DNA of 64,000 bases from Microtetraspora fusca (GTDB taxonomy: Bacteria > Actinomycetota > Actinomycetes > Streptosporangiales > Streptosporangiaceae), in assembly GCF_001570365.1 (NCBI RefSeq), contig NZ_BBYK01000046.1:62001-126000 (forward strand), read 5' to 3'. The notes beneath the pieces were generated by a model. It saw only the letters and a list, made by a program, of their open reading frames with translations. It was not told the origin of the DNA and did not search any database. The translations under genes were made by a program, and so were the position numbers. This document shows, in pieces, positions 16,912 through 25,642 of the stretch. How positions within the stretch are numbered: the first letter of the stretch is position 1; every line of letters starts with the position of its first letter.

Positions 16912-17696
16912 AGGTCGTCACGGCTCTCGGCCGCCTGTGGCTCGTACCCGTCGCGCTCGTGGTGTGGGAGGTCGTCACGCGCGCGGCGGAGCAGCCGTTC
17001 TTCCCTCCCCCGTCGGCCATCCTCGCGCGGATGCACGAGATGTGGTTCTCCGGGCCGCTCTCCCGCCTCCTGCTGACGGACGACGCGCTCGCCGACCTCG
17101 GCCCCAGCCTGGCCCGGCTGTTCTCCGGCTGGCTGATCACCGCGATCGTCGGCGTCGCGGCCGGGATCGCCATCGGGTGCTCGCCCCGGCTGTCCGACTA
17201 TGTGAACCCGCTGATCCAGCTCGGCCGGGCCGTACCGCCTCCGCTGCTCGTGCCGTTCTTCCTGGCCCTGCTGAAGCTCGGCACACCGGCCCAGCTCGCC
17301 ACGATCGTCTTCGGGGTGGTCTGGCCGATCCTGCTCAACACGATCGACGGCGCGCGTACGGTGGACCGCCAGCACCTGGAGACCGCGCGGATCTTCGGGT
17401 TCTCCGCGGCCGAGCGGCTGTGGCGGGTCATCCTGCCGTCCGCGCTGCCGAAGATCTTCGCCGGACTGCGGCTCGCGCTCTCCCTGGCGCTGATCCTCAT
17501 GGTCATCGCCGAGATCTTCGCGGGCACGGACGGGATCGGCTACCGGCTGCTCTACACCCAGCGCAGCTATCTCTATCCGGACATGTGGGGCTGCATCGTG
17601 CTGCTCGGCGTGCTCGGATACCTGCTCAACTCCGCGTTCCTGCTGGTGGAACGGCGCGTGCTGGCTTGGCACCGGGGTGCCAGGCAGACTACCTAG
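16908..17696 (+). CDS. ABC transporter permease, NitT/TauT type (second)
   Basis: 262 residues, about six transmembrane helices. The coupling loop is HLETARIFGFSAAERLWRVI followed by LPSALPKIFAGLRLA. It is more similar to classical SsuC than the first permease (VPPPLLVPFFLALLKLG). ATG at 16908 is preceded by GGAGGAG and overlaps the previous stop by 4 bp, so the two permeases are translationally coupled. Confidence 0.9.
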   Translation: MKVVTALGRLWLVPVALVVWEVVTRAAEQPFFPPPSAILARMHEMWFSGPLSRLLLTDDALADLGPSLARLFSGWLITAIVGVAAGIAIGCSPRLSDYVNPLIQLGRAVPPPLLVPFFLALLKLGTPAQLATIVFGVVWPILLNTIDGARTVDRQHLETARIFGFSAAERLWRVILPSALPKIFAGLRLALSLALILMVIAEIFAGTDGIGYRLLYTQRSYLYPDMWGCIVLLGVLGYLLNSAFLLVERRVLAWHRGARQTT

Positions 17697-17705
17697 GAAG
17701 GTCCC

Positions 17706-18497
17706 GTGCTCAAGATCACCGATCTGGTCCACTCGTACGGCTCGCACCGCGTGCTGGGCGGGGTGAGCCTCTCCGTGGCCGAGGGCGAGCTGGTCAGCGT
17801 CGTCGGCCCGTCGGGGTGCGGGAAGTCCACGCTGCTGCGTTCCATCGCCGGGCTGATCAGACCGTCCGGAGGGCGGATCACGCTCGGCGGGCGGCCGGTC
17901 GAGCGGACGCCGGACGACCTGGCGATCGTCTTCCAGGACTACAGCCGGTCGCTCTTCCCGTGGATGTCGGCGGCGAACAACGTCGCGCTGCCGCTGCGGC
18001 GCAAGGGCATGGACCGGCGGCAGCGCAGGGAGGCCGCGATGGCCGCCCTCGACCAGGTCGGGCTCGCCGACGCGGGGAGCAAGTACCCGTGGGAGATGTC
18101 CGGCGGGATGCAGCAGCGCGTCTCCATCGCGCGGGCGCTCGCCTACCGGCCGTCGCTGCTGCTCATGGACGAGCCCTTCGGCTCGGTGGACGCGCAGACC
18201 CGCGAGGACCTGGAGGACCTGGTCCTGAACGTGTGCGCCCACCATGGCATCACGATCCTGCTGATCACCCACGACATCGACGAGAGCGTGTACGTCGGCG
18301 ACCGGGTCGTCGTGCTCACCCGGTCGCCGGCGGTCGTCGCGGCCGACCTGGTGATCGGTCTCGGCCGTACGCGGGACCAGATCGCGACCAGGCAGCTCGA
18401 CGCCTTCGTCCGGCTGCGCGCCGAAGTCGGCCGCCTCGTCCGGGGCGGCCACACCGGCCACACCACCGAATCCACCTCAGTTCTGGAGAAGAAGTGA
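17706..18497 (+). CDS. ABC transporter ATP-binding protein, SsuB/TauB-like
   Basis: 263 residues. Walker A GPSGCGKSTLL, Q-loop FQDYSRSLFPW, signature MSGGMQQRVSIARAL, Walker B LLLMDEPFGSVD, H-loop THDIDES. It supplies energy to the two upstream permeases. GTG start at 17706, 9 bp after the permease stop. The last codons overlap the methyltransferase start (GTGA at 18494). Confidence 0.93.
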   Translation: MLKITDLVHSYGSHRVLGGVSLSVAEGELVSVVGPSGCGKSTLLRSIAGLIRPSGGRITLGGRPVERTPDDLAIVFQDYSRSLFPWMSAANNVALPLRRKGMDRRQRREAAMAALDQVGLADAGSKYPWEMSGGMQQRVSIARALAYRPSLLLMDEPFGSVDAQTREDLEDLVLNVCAHHGITILLITHDIDESVYVGDRVVVLTRSPAVVAADLVIGLGRTRDQIATRQLDAFVRLRAEVGRLVRGGHTGHTTESTSVLEKK

Positions 18498-19492
18498 TCG
18501 ACTCCACCGGGCCCGTCTGGGACGCCATCGTCGGCCTCTCCCGGTTCGGCGCCCTCGCCGCCATGGCCGAGCTGGGCTGCGCCGACCATCTGGCCGCCGG
18601 CCCGCTCGGCGTGACCGACCTGGCCGCCCTGTGCGACGCGGACGCCACGGCTCTCGCCCGGGTCATGCGCGAGCTCGCCGCGATGGGCGTGGTGCGCTCC
18701 GTCGCTCCGCACGTGTACGAGCTGGCCGAGGCCGGCCAGGTGATGCGCGGCGACGTGCCGGGCAGCATGCGGCCGGCCGTGCGCGTGATGGCGGAGGAGG
18801 GCTACTGGCAGGCGCTCGGCCTGCTCCCCGAGTCCGTACGGCGGGGCAGATCGGTGTTCGTGGAGCGGAACGGGCCGTACTACGACTACCTGGCGGCGCG
18901 TCCGGAGGCGGCGCGGGAGTTCAACGACTACATGGGGACCCGGGCCGCGCCGATCGGAGCGGCGCTCGCGGCGGATTACGACTTCTCGGACGTGAAGACC
19001 CTCGTGGACGTGGCGGGCGGAAAGGGGCACCTGCTGGCCGCGGTGCTCGCGACCCATCCCACGGTGCGCGGCGTTCTCTTCGACCTGGAGCACGTGGTGG
19101 AGGGGGCCCGCGCGTCGCTGGAGGCGCGGGGCTTCGGCGACCGGTGCGACCTGGCGCCGGGTGACTTCTTCGCCGGCGTGCCCGCCGCCGACGCCTACCT
19201 GCTGGCGAGCGTCATCCACAACTGGAACGACGAGGACGCCCTGCGGATCCTGGGCAACGTCCGCGCGGCGATGTCCGCGGACGGACGGGTGCTGCTGCTG
19301 GAGATGGTGCTGCCCGACGACGACTCCCCGCACATCGGCAAGGAGATCGACCTGCGGATGCTCGCCCTGTTCGGCGGCAGGGAACGCACCCGTGGCGAGT
19401 ACGCGGAACTGCTCGCCGCCTCCGGCCTGTCGCTCTCCCGCGTGCTGCCGCTGCCGGCCGGCGCGAGCCTGATCGAGGCGCTGCCCGTCTGA
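18494..19492 (+). CDS. SAM-dependent O-methyltransferase (plant-type/acetylserotonin fold) at the end of the transporter operon
   Basis: 332 residues. An N-terminal winged-helix dimerisation domain (about 10-100, GCADHLAAGPLGVTDLAAL) is followed by a Rossmann methyltransferase domain. SAM-binding glycine loop LVDVAGGKGHLLAAVL (about 172-187), acidic residue in GVLFDLEHV, and catalytic-region HNWNDEDALRILGNVR. Family enzymes methylate hydroxyls of small molecules. Start overlaps the ATPase stop (GTGA), with GGAGAA upstream, so it is co-translated with the importer. This suggests that the imported compound or a derivative is methylated, but the substrate is unknown. Confidence 0.88.
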   Translation: MIDSTGPVWDAIVGLSRFGALAAMAELGCADHLAAGPLGVTDLAALCDADATALARVMRELAAMGVVRSVAPHVYELAEAGQVMRGDVPGSMRPAVRVMAEEGYWQALGLLPESVRRGRSVFVERNGPYYDYLAARPEAAREFNDYMGTRAAPIGAALAADYDFSDVKTLVDVAGGKGHLLAAVLATHPTVRGVLFDLEHVVEGARASLEARGFGDRCDLAPGDFFAGVPAADAYLLASVIHNWNDEDALRILGNVRAAMSADGRVLLLEMVLPDDDSPHIGKEIDLRMLALFGGRERTRGEYAELLAASGLSLSRVLPLPAGASLIEALPV

Positions 19493-19501
19493 CGGACGCC
19501 G

Positions 19502-19531
19502 GCCCCGGCGCGCGCGTACGCGTGCCGGGGC
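19502..19531. terminator. Hairpin between methyltransferase and conservon 2
   Basis: GCCCCGGC (19502-19509) pairs with GCCGGGGC (19524-19531). It lies in the 43-bp gap between convergent stops and probably terminates both transcripts. No U-tract is seen. Confidence 0.55.
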
Positions 19532-19535
19532 TCGG

Positions 19536-20138
19536 TCAGCGGCCGCCCCAGCCGGGTACGGCGACCCGCATGGTGAGGGCGTGCTCGACCAGCGTGATGA
19601 GCGTGGTCTTGACCGACTCGCGCGTGCGGGCGTCGGTCCGCACGATCGGGACGTGCGAGGAGAGGCTCAGCGCCTCGCGGACCTCGTTCTCGCTGTGCGG
19701 GTACTGCCCGTCGAAGCCGTTGATGCCGACGACGAACGGGAGCTGGGCCTCCTCGAAGTAGTCGACCGCGGGGAAGCTGTCGGCCAGCCGCCGCGTGTCG
19801 ACCAGCACGACGGCGCCGATGGCGCCGCGTACGAGGTCGTCCCACATGAACCAGAACCTGTGCTGACCGGGCGTGCCGAACAGATAGAGGATCAGGTCCT
19901 GGTCCAGGGAGACGCGGCCGAAGTCCATCGCGACCGTCGTCGTGGTCTTGTGCGGCACCAGGCCGACGTCGTCGATGCCGGCGCTGGCGTCGGTCATCAC
20001 GGCCTCGGTCGTGAGCGGCATGATCTCCGAGACCGCGCCGACGAACGTGGTCTTGCCCACGCCGAAACCGCCCGCCACCACGATCTTCGTCGAGGTCAGG
20101 CCCCGCTGAGAGCCCTGGCTAGAGCCTGCGAAGTCCAC
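19536..20138 (-). CDS. cvnD: Conservon 2 Ras-like GTPase (CvnD)
   Basis: 200 residues, closely similar to the conservon 1 and 3 GTPases: P-loop GGFGVGKTTFVGAVSEI, FGTPGQHRFWFMW, VLVDTRRLADSF, NGFDGQYPHS. It differs mainly in the C-terminal third. GTG at 20138. The first 57 codons are part of a 184-bp block identical in DNA to the conservon 3 gene, which points to recent gene conversion. It overlaps the cvnC end by 20 bp. Confidence 0.93.
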   Translation of the reverse strand: MDFAGSSQGSQRGLTSTKIVVAGGFGVGKTTFVGAVSEIMPLTTEAVMTDASAGIDDVGLVPHKTTTTVAMDFGRVSLDQDLILYLFGTPGQHRFWFMWDDLVRGAIGAVVLVDTRRLADSFPAVDYFEEAQLPFVVGINGFDGQYPHSENEVREALSLSSHVPIVRTDARTRESVKTTLITLVEHALTMRVAVPGWGGR

Positions 20139-20151
20139 TGAGCACCCTTTC
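19968..20151 (-). repeat. 184-bp block identical to 26378-26561
   Basis: Base-for-base identity between conservon 2 (19968-20151) and conservon 3 (26378-26561). It covers the 5' part of cvnD and the last codons of cvnC, while bases just outside differ. The conservon 1 counterpart has several substitutions. Third-codon identity over this length suggests gene conversion and not selection alone. Confidence 0.8.
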
Positions 20152-20556
20152 AAGCAAGTTCAGATCCGGCTTACCAGCGTCCAACTGCGGCTGGTGCACG
20201 TGCACCAGCCCCTCCGCCGCCATGTCGGAGATCACCACGCGAGTCACGCCCAGCGGGATCCGCAGCATCGCCGAGACCTCCGCCACAGACCTGATCTGCC
20301 GGCAGAGCGTGATGATCGCCTGCCGCTCCGGCGTGAGGATCGACAGATCCTGGTGAGTCGAGGTCATGGAGGACACGAGTGCCTCCATGGCGAGTTGGAG
20401 ACGCGGTGCCGTACGCCCACCGGTCACCGCGTATGGGCGCACCAGTGAACTCGGCTCCGCCGGCCCGGGTTGGGAAATCGGGTTCGTCCCGCCATAGTGC
20501 CGGTGGGCGTCGTCCACCGGCGGGTAGGGCTCATCCGTCCAGCCGCCGCCTGCCAC
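20119..20556 (-). CDS. cvnC: Conservon 2 DUF742 protein (CvnC)
   Basis: 145 residues. A variable N-terminus of about 35 residues precedes LVRPYAVTGGRTAPRLQLAM, CRQIRSVAEVSAMLRIPLGVTR and the conserved end LLERVLSGLRRL. GTG at 20556 with AGGAGG 5 bp upstream. It sits 21 bp after cvnB. The C-terminal 60 residues are nearly identical to conservon 1. Confidence 0.92.
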   Translation of the reverse strand: MAGGGWTDEPYPPVDDAHRHYGGTNPISQPGPAEPSSLVRPYAVTGGRTAPRLQLAMEALVSSMTSTHQDLSILTPERQAIITLCRQIRSVAEVSAMLRIPLGVTRVVISDMAAEGLVHVHQPQLDAGKPDLNLLERVLSGLRRL

Positions 20557-20577
20557 AACGTCCTCCTGTCATCACCT

Positions 20578-21000
20578 TTATCTGGGGTGGGACGCCTGGA
20601 GCTCGGCGCGTACCGCGGGGGTAAGCACCTGTCCCGCACGATCCACCAGCAGCGTCATCTGGTACGCCACCAGACCCATGTCGCAGTCCGCGGACGCGAG
20701 TACCGCGAGACACGACCCGTCACTGATCGACATGATCAGAAGCAGGCCGCGCTGCATCTCCACCACGGTCTGCGTGACCGGACCCCCCTCGAACACCCGA
20801 GAGGCGCCCTGCGTCAAGCTGATCAACCCGGCCGCCACGGCCGCCAACTGGTCCGCCCGGTCCTTCGGGAACCCATCGGAGAACGCCAGCGGCAGACCGT
20901 CCGCCGACACCACCACCGTGTGGGCCACGCCGGGAACGTTGTTCACAAAGTCAGTGATCAGCCAGTTGATGCCGCGAGCCGCCTGGCTCATCTCCCTCAT
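20578..21000 (-). CDS. cvnB: Conservon 2 roadblock/LC7 protein (CvnB)
   Basis: 140 residues, about 90% like the conservon 1 protein by eye (MREMSQAARGINWLITDFV, GVAHTVVVSADGLPLAFSDG, MQRGLLLIMSISDGSCLAVL). Single roadblock domain, likely partner or regulator of CvnD. ATG at 21000 overlaps the cvnA2 stop (ATGA), with AGGACGC/GGAGG upstream. Confidence 0.94.
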   Translation of the reverse strand: MREMSQAARGINWLITDFVNNVPGVAHTVVVSADGLPLAFSDGFPKDRADQLAAVAAGLISLTQGASRVFEGGPVTQTVVEMQRGLLLIMSISDGSCLAVLASADCDMGLVAYQMTLLVDRAGQVLTPAVRAELQASHPR

Positions 21001-24000
21001 GCGTCCTCCTTGTCAGTGTCCGGGCCGCCGCCGCTGAACGGCGACGCCCCTGGATAACCCTGCTCACCGCTGACCTCTCCTCGCGCCACCGCGCGTCCCT
21101 GCCGGATGCCCTGCTGGAAGCTCGACAACCGGTTGCGTACGCGGTCGGGCGAGAGCGAAGGCGCGGGCGGCGGGGGTGCCGGCGCCGCCGACACCGACGC
21201 CCCGCTGGAGGCGATCGCCGACGCGGATCCCGGCACCAGGTTGGCCTTGGGGACCCGCTTGGGCAGGCCGGAGGAGGTGACCCCGCCGAGCGACGGGTCG
21301 CTGGCGGCCTTGGCGGCCTGCCATCCCGCGTCAGCGGGGGACGACCACTGCCGGGCGTCGGCCTCGTCGGCCTCCCTGATGGAGTCCTTCTCGGCCGCCT
21401 CTTCCGTGCCGGGCTCGACCTTCCTGAACCAGTCGGACTCGACCGCCGCGAATATCGGCAGGAACTCCTCCGGCTGGTCCTCCATCGGCGAGTTGCGGAT
21501 CGCCGGGAGGGGGCCGGTGTTGTCCGAGTCCGACTCGAACGAACCGGCGCCGGAGGCGCCCCCCGTCGCGGGGGCGACCGGCCAGCCGCCGGAGTCCCCG
21601 GGCGGGGTGGGCCAGGAGGAGCTGCCCGGCGCGGGCAGGTGCCCGGGCCACGGCGTGTCGACGGGAGCTCCGGTCGCCTTGCCGCGCTCGAACGGAGGCG
21701 GATCGAAGGGGTTGGGCGCGAACGGCTCCGGCTCCGGGGCGCCCGCGGCGAACGGGCTCTTCCCGAAGGGGTCGGAGTCCGCACCGCGCTCGGACGGAGG
21801 CGGATCGAACAGGTTTCGCGTGGTCGCCGGCGGCGGGTCGAACGGGTTCCGCCCGGTGGCGGGGGGATCGAACGGGTCGCGGGCGGCCGGCGCCTCGAAG
21901 GCCTTACGCGTCGGCAGCTTTGGCTCCCCGGGGCCGTCGGAACCGAACGCGCTCTTGGCGAACGGCTCCTTGTCCCCGCCGAAGGTGTCGAACGGGCCGC
22001 GCTCGAACGGGTCGGCACCGGGGGCGCCGACGCCCGGGGCGTCCGAACCGATCATGGGCGTGCGCTTCGGCGCGTCGAAGGACGTCGGGCTGCCCAGCGC
22101 CGGGGCCGCGTCGAACGCGGCGGGGTCGAACTGGGCGCCGAACTGCGCGGCGGGCTCGGCCGGCGGCATGCCGGGGAAGGCCGGTCCGCCCTGCTGGGCG
22201 AGCAGCGCCTCGGGCAGGAGCACCATGGCGGTGAGGCCGCCCGCGTCCTGCTGGCGGAGCTGCACCCGGATGCCGTGGCGCAGCGCGAGGCGGCCGACCA
22301 CGAAGAGGCCCATGCGCCGGGACACCGACACGTCCACGACCGGCGGATTGGCCAGCCGCCAGTTGGCCTGGGCCAGCTCCTCGGCGGTCATGCCGATGCC
22401 CAGGTCACTGACGGAGATCATGAGTCCGCCGCCGTCGATGCGGTTGCTCGACACGACGACCTTCGTCTCGCGGGGGGAGAACGAAATGGCGTTCTCGACC
22501 AGCTCCGCGACGAGGTGGACGACGTCGTTGACGGCCTGGCTGACGACCGCGCCGCCCGCGGTCACCTGCAGGCTCACCCGCTCGTAGTTCTCGACCTCGG
22601 AGAGGGAGGCGCGGACGACGTCGACGACCGGGACCGGCTGGCCCCACCGGCGGGCCGGCTCCTGGCCCGCGAGAACAAGCAGGTTCTCACTGTTGCGGCG
22701 CATGCGGGTCGCCAGGTGGTCCAGCTTGAACAGGTTGCCGAGACGCCCCTCGTCCTGCTCGCCCTGCTCCAGCCCGTCGATCAGGGCGAGCTGGCGCTCC
22801 ACCAGCGTCTGCGTACGGCGGGAGAGGTTCACGAACATCGAGTTGACGTTACTGCGCAGCCGGGCCTCGTCGCCCGCCAGGCGGATGGCCTCCTGGTGGA
22901 CCTCGTCGAAGGCCCGGGCGACTTCACCGATCTCGTCGCGGGTGGTGACCTGGATCGGCGCGACCTCGACCTTGAGCGACTCGTCCTGCGACTCACGCAG
23001 CATCTGGACCGTGCGCGGCAGTCGCGAACCGGCGATCTCCAGGGCCTCGCGGCGCAGGCGGCGCAGCGGCCGGGTGAGCGAACCGGCGACCGCGGTGGTG
23101 ATCAGCAGCATCAGGCCGAGGAGCAGGAGGATCGCGGAACCGGAGATGATCGCGAGGCGCTGCTCGTCGTCGGCCATGGCCTGCGTCTGCGCCACGACGG
23201 ACCCGGCGAGGCGCTGCTCGACGGTGTTCATCTTGTCCACGGTCGTGGTCATCGTCTCGAACCACAGGCGAAGGTCGTCACTGCGGGTGCGGTCCAGGTC
23301 GATGATCCGGTTGTACTCACGCATCTGGGCGAGGGCGCCGGCTCGGAGGGAGTACGCCTTCTCGATCTGGATGCCCTTGACCGTCTGCGTGTAGAACTTG
23401 GCGTCGTCGGCCGAGGCTTCCTTCTGGAACGTCTCGAAGTTGCTTTCCTGCGCCTGGCGGGCTCCGAGGAAGTCGGCGAGGTCGTCGTTGGTGAACGACT
23501 TCTCCGCGAGGCCGACGGTGAGGATGCCGCGCTGCCGGGCGAGCTGCTCCTGGGCACGGGTGAGCGCGCCGAGGGCGACGCCGTCGGCGAACATCCGGTC
23601 GTTGCCGGTCGCGGTGCGCAGTTCGTCGGCCAGCCCGGTGAACGCCTCGATCATGCTCTTGTACGTGCCGAGGACGGCTCGGGCGGGGACGCCGTTGGAG
23701 TCGAACTGCTTGCGGAGACCGGGGAGGCCGTCAATCCAGCGCTGGATGTCCTCGACCCGGCTCCGCACACGGGCGGAGTGGCCGCTGTCGAGCTGCTGGA
23801 TCTTCTCGACGACGGCCTGCTTGGCCTTGTCGGTCTCCTGCCGGATGTTCTTCACCTGGGCCAGCCGAGCCAACCTCCGGTTGGCCGCCGTGTACCAGGC
23901 GGTGTAGTCGCGTTCCACCGCGACTTCGTGTGACAGGGCACCCACGGCCTGGACCAGGCCGGCGACCTCGTTGATGCGCCGGTATTGGACCGATGTGTTG

Positions 24001-24209
24001 ACCGCGTCGGCGAGCTGGATGCCACCGAGGAGCACACCGACGACCGTGGGAAGCAGGATGAGCGCGATGAGCCGGGATCGCACCCTCCAGTTCCCCAGCC
24101 GGAACCAACCGCCGTCACCGGAAGCGCGTTTGGACGCCGGCGCGGAGGCCGGCGTGGAAACCGGTGCGGCCTCCGGCTCCGGGGCAGCCTGGGGTTCTTG
24201 AGTACTCAC
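20997..24209 (-). CDS. cvnA: Conservon 2 sensor kinase-like membrane protein (CvnA)
   Basis: 1070 residues. Layout as in conservon 1: TM1 (LIALILLPTVVGVLLGG), an extracellular NIT-like sensor region of about 290 residues with ERDYTAWYTAANRRLARL, TM2 (SAILLLLGLMLLITTAV), HAMP-like linker, LDHLATRMRRNSENLLVLAG, and HATPase with LVAELVENAISF and DLGIGM. The tail is about 400 residues, longer than in conservon 1, with repeated Phe-Asp-Pro-Pro-Pro units (nt about 21670-22030). The shared motifs FLPIF..VES.WFR, GLPKRVPKANLVPGS and VRNRLSS lie near the end. GTG at 24209 is preferred over ATG at 24239, because AGAGG (24222-24226) precedes it as in cvnA1. Confidence 0.92.
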   Translation of the reverse strand: MSTQEPQAAPEPEAAPVSTPASAPASKRASGDGGWFRLGNWRVRSRLIALILLPTVVGVLLGGIQLADAVNTSVQYRRINEVAGLVQAVGALSHEVAVERDYTAWYTAANRRLARLAQVKNIRQETDKAKQAVVEKIQQLDSGHSARVRSRVEDIQRWIDGLPGLRKQFDSNGVPARAVLGTYKSMIEAFTGLADELRTATGNDRMFADGVALGALTRAQEQLARQRGILTVGLAEKSFTNDDLADFLGARQAQESNFETFQKEASADDAKFYTQTVKGIQIEKAYSLRAGALAQMREYNRIIDLDRTRSDDLRLWFETMTTTVDKMNTVEQRLAGSVVAQTQAMADDEQRLAIISGSAILLLLGLMLLITTAVAGSLTRPLRRLRREALEIAGSRLPRTVQMLRESQDESLKVEVAPIQVTTRDEIGEVARAFDEVHQEAIRLAGDEARLRSNVNSMFVNLSRRTQTLVERQLALIDGLEQGEQDEGRLGNLFKLDHLATRMRRNSENLLVLAGQEPARRWGQPVPVVDVVRASLSEVENYERVSLQVTAGGAVVSQAVNDVVHLVAELVENAISFSPRETKVVVSSNRIDGGGLMISVSDLGIGMTAEELAQANWRLANPPVVDVSVSRRMGLFVVGRLALRHGIRVQLRQQDAGGLTAMVLLPEALLAQQGGPAFPGMPPAEPAAQFGAQFDPAAFDAAPALGSPTSFDAPKRTPMIGSDAPGVGAPGADPFERGPFDTFGGDKEPFAKSAFGSDGPGEPKLPTRKAFEAPAARDPFDPPATGRNPFDPPPATTRNLFDPPPSERGADSDPFGKSPFAAGAPEPEPFAPNPFDPPPFERGKATGAPVDTPWPGHLPAPGSSSWPTPPGDSGGWPVAPATGGASGAGSFESDSDNTGPLPAIRNSPMEDQPEEFLPIFAAVESDWFRKVEPGTEEAAEKDSIREADEADARQWSSPADAGWQAAKAASDPSLGGVTSSGLPKRVPKANLVPGSASAIASSGASVSAAPAPPPPAPSLSPDRVRNRLSSFQQGIRQGRAVARGEVSGEQGYPGASPFSGGGPDTDKEDA

Positions 24210-24306
24210 GGGTTTTCGCAACCTCTTGCCGAAGCTCATATACGCGCAGCCATGGCCCCCAGCCGCGAGGCGGCTGTGATGCCAGGGATCTCATTGAAGC
24301 GAGGGT

Positions 24307-24326
24307 AATTGGAACACACCATTACC
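24307..24326 (-). promoter_or_regulatory. Conserved element upstream of conservon 2
   Basis: AATTGGAACACA (24307-24318), 2 bp, then ATTACC (24321-24326), about 100 bp before the cvnA2 GTG. Same two blocks as upstream of conservons 1 and 3, with a shorter spacer. The 308-bp gap 24210-24517 otherwise holds only the terminator of the downstream lipoprotein gene. Confidence 0.6.
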
Positions 24327-24446
24327 AGATCGGCCAAACGCGCACCGCGCTCAATCGCGCCTTTATTCCCTCAGAACGGGATGTTTGGGACTGTATTTGG
24401 GTCCGCCCGGGCGATCCATATCGGCTGGATCTTGCGTTGTAACGGT

Positions 24447-24476
24447 CCCGGCGCCCCCCTGAGGGGAGGCGCCGGG
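24447..24476 (-). terminator. Hairpin after the polyamine-type binding protein
   Basis: CCCGGCGCC (24447-24455) pairs with GGCGCCGGG (24468-24476), and the inner CCCC/GGGG extends the stem around a TGA loop region. It lies 42 bp after the stop at 24518. It is a stable GC-rich hairpin without U-tract, probably the terminator. Confidence 0.6.
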
Positions 24477-24517
24477 TCCATGCGCTCGCGCGCGAGATCA
24501 GCCGCGGATCGCGCGCG

Positions 24518-25642
24518 TCACTGCTGCGCCGCGACCTCGGTCGCCAGGCGCGTGTACTTGGTCGAGTCGGCGCCCAGGTCGATGATCGACTCGCCCTGGA
24601 GCAGGTCGGCCGGGCTCAACTTGAGCGACGGGAACGACTGGAGGGTGGCCGGGTTGACCTTCTCCATCGCGGCCTTGTTGGGGGCCTTGTACATGATGTT
24701 CTCGGACAGCCAGCTGTGGATCTCGGGGTCCAGGATGTAGTTGATGAAGGCGTGCGCCGCCTCCTTGTTCTTGGAGGTCTTCAAGATCACCATGGTGTCC
24801 GCCCAGAGGTCGCTGCCCTCCTTCGGCACCGTGAACTTGATGTTCTTCTCGTTCTCCGGGCACCAACCGTCCCACGCCTCGGCCATGACGGCCTCGCCGG
24901 ACTTGAGCCGGTCGCCGAACGTCGTGTCGTCGTACGCGAGGAGGTGGCTCTTGGCCTTGAGCAGGAGATCCTTCGCCTTGGCGATCTGGCCGTCGTCGGC
25001 GGTGTTGATGGAGTAGCCGAGCGACTTGAGGGCCGGCAGGGCCAGCCAGCGCTCGGTGGTCATCATGGTGACCTTCTTGTTGTACTCCGGCGCCGGGTTG
25101 AGGATGTCGTTCCAGCTCGTCGGCGCCGTCTTCACCAGGTCGCTGCGGTAGCAGATGCCGGTGGTGCCCCAGGTGTAGGGGACCGAGAACTTGTTGCCCT
25201 TGTCGTACGACAGCTCGGACGCCTCGGGGTAGAGGTTCGCGAGGTTGGGGATCAGCTCGTGGTGCAGCGGCTCGAGCAGACCCTGCTCGTTGAGCGCCTG
25301 GGCGTACTGACCGGAGACGAAGGCGACGTCGAACCCGCCGTTGTCCGGGCTCCCGGTGAGCTTGGCCATCGCCGTCTCGTTCGTGTCGTGGATGGCGATC
25401 TTGATCGGGAAGCCGAGCTTCTGCTCCACCTTGGTCGGAAGGTCCTTGGGCGAGTAGCCGTCCCAGATGGTGATGTTGAGGGACTGCTTCTTCAGGTCCG
25501 CGTTGGGGTCCAGCTTGTCGGCGGACGCGGCGGGAGCCGCCCCGGCTCCTGTGCCCTCCGAGCCGCACGCTGCCAGGGCAAGGGCAAGACCGGCCACGAC
25601 GGCGGCAGCCGGAAGACGACGGGTGTACCGGGTACGGGACAC
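24518..25642 (-). CDS. Orphan spermidine/putrescine-type ABC substrate-binding lipoprotein
   Basis: 374 residues. Lipobox LALAACGS (Cys about 26). PotD/PotF-like binding fold with NITIWDGYSPKDLP, the KLGFPIKIAIHDTNE segment, GGFDVAFVSGQYAQAL, VPYTWGTTGICYRSDL, VTMMTTERWLALPALKSLGYSIN and AFINYILDPEIHSWLSENI. Ligand is presumably a polyamine or similar cation. No permease or ATPase gene is next to it, so it must use a transporter encoded elsewhere or act as a receptor. GTG at 25642 with AAGGAG about 10 bp upstream. It lies alone between conservons 2 and 3. Confidence 0.85.
   Translation of the reverse strand: MSRTRYTRRLPAAAVVAGLALALAACGSEGTGAGAAPAASADKLDPNADLKKQSLNITIWDGYSPKDLPTKVEQKLGFPIKIAIHDTNETAMAKLTGSPDNGGFDVAFVSGQYAQALNEQGLLEPLHHELIPNLANLYPEASELSYDKGNKFSVPYTWGTTGICYRSDLVKTAPTSWNDILNPAPEYNKKVTMMTTERWLALPALKSLGYSINTADDGQIAKAKDLLLKAKSHLLAYDDTTFGDRLKSGEAVMAEAWDGWCPENEKNIKFTVPKEGSDLWADTMVILKTSKNKEAAHAFINYILDPEIHSWLSENIMYKAPNKAAMEKVNPATLQSFPSLKLSPADLLQGESIIDLGADSTKYTRLATEVAAQQ

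Noticed and set aside
16755-18461. 568-codon minus-strand frame opposite the ABC permease and ATPase genes
   Set aside because: Antisense shadow. The plus-strand genes have clear motifs and coupled starts.
21639-23933. 764-codon plus-strand frame opposite cvnA2
   Set aside because: Antisense shadow of cvnA2.
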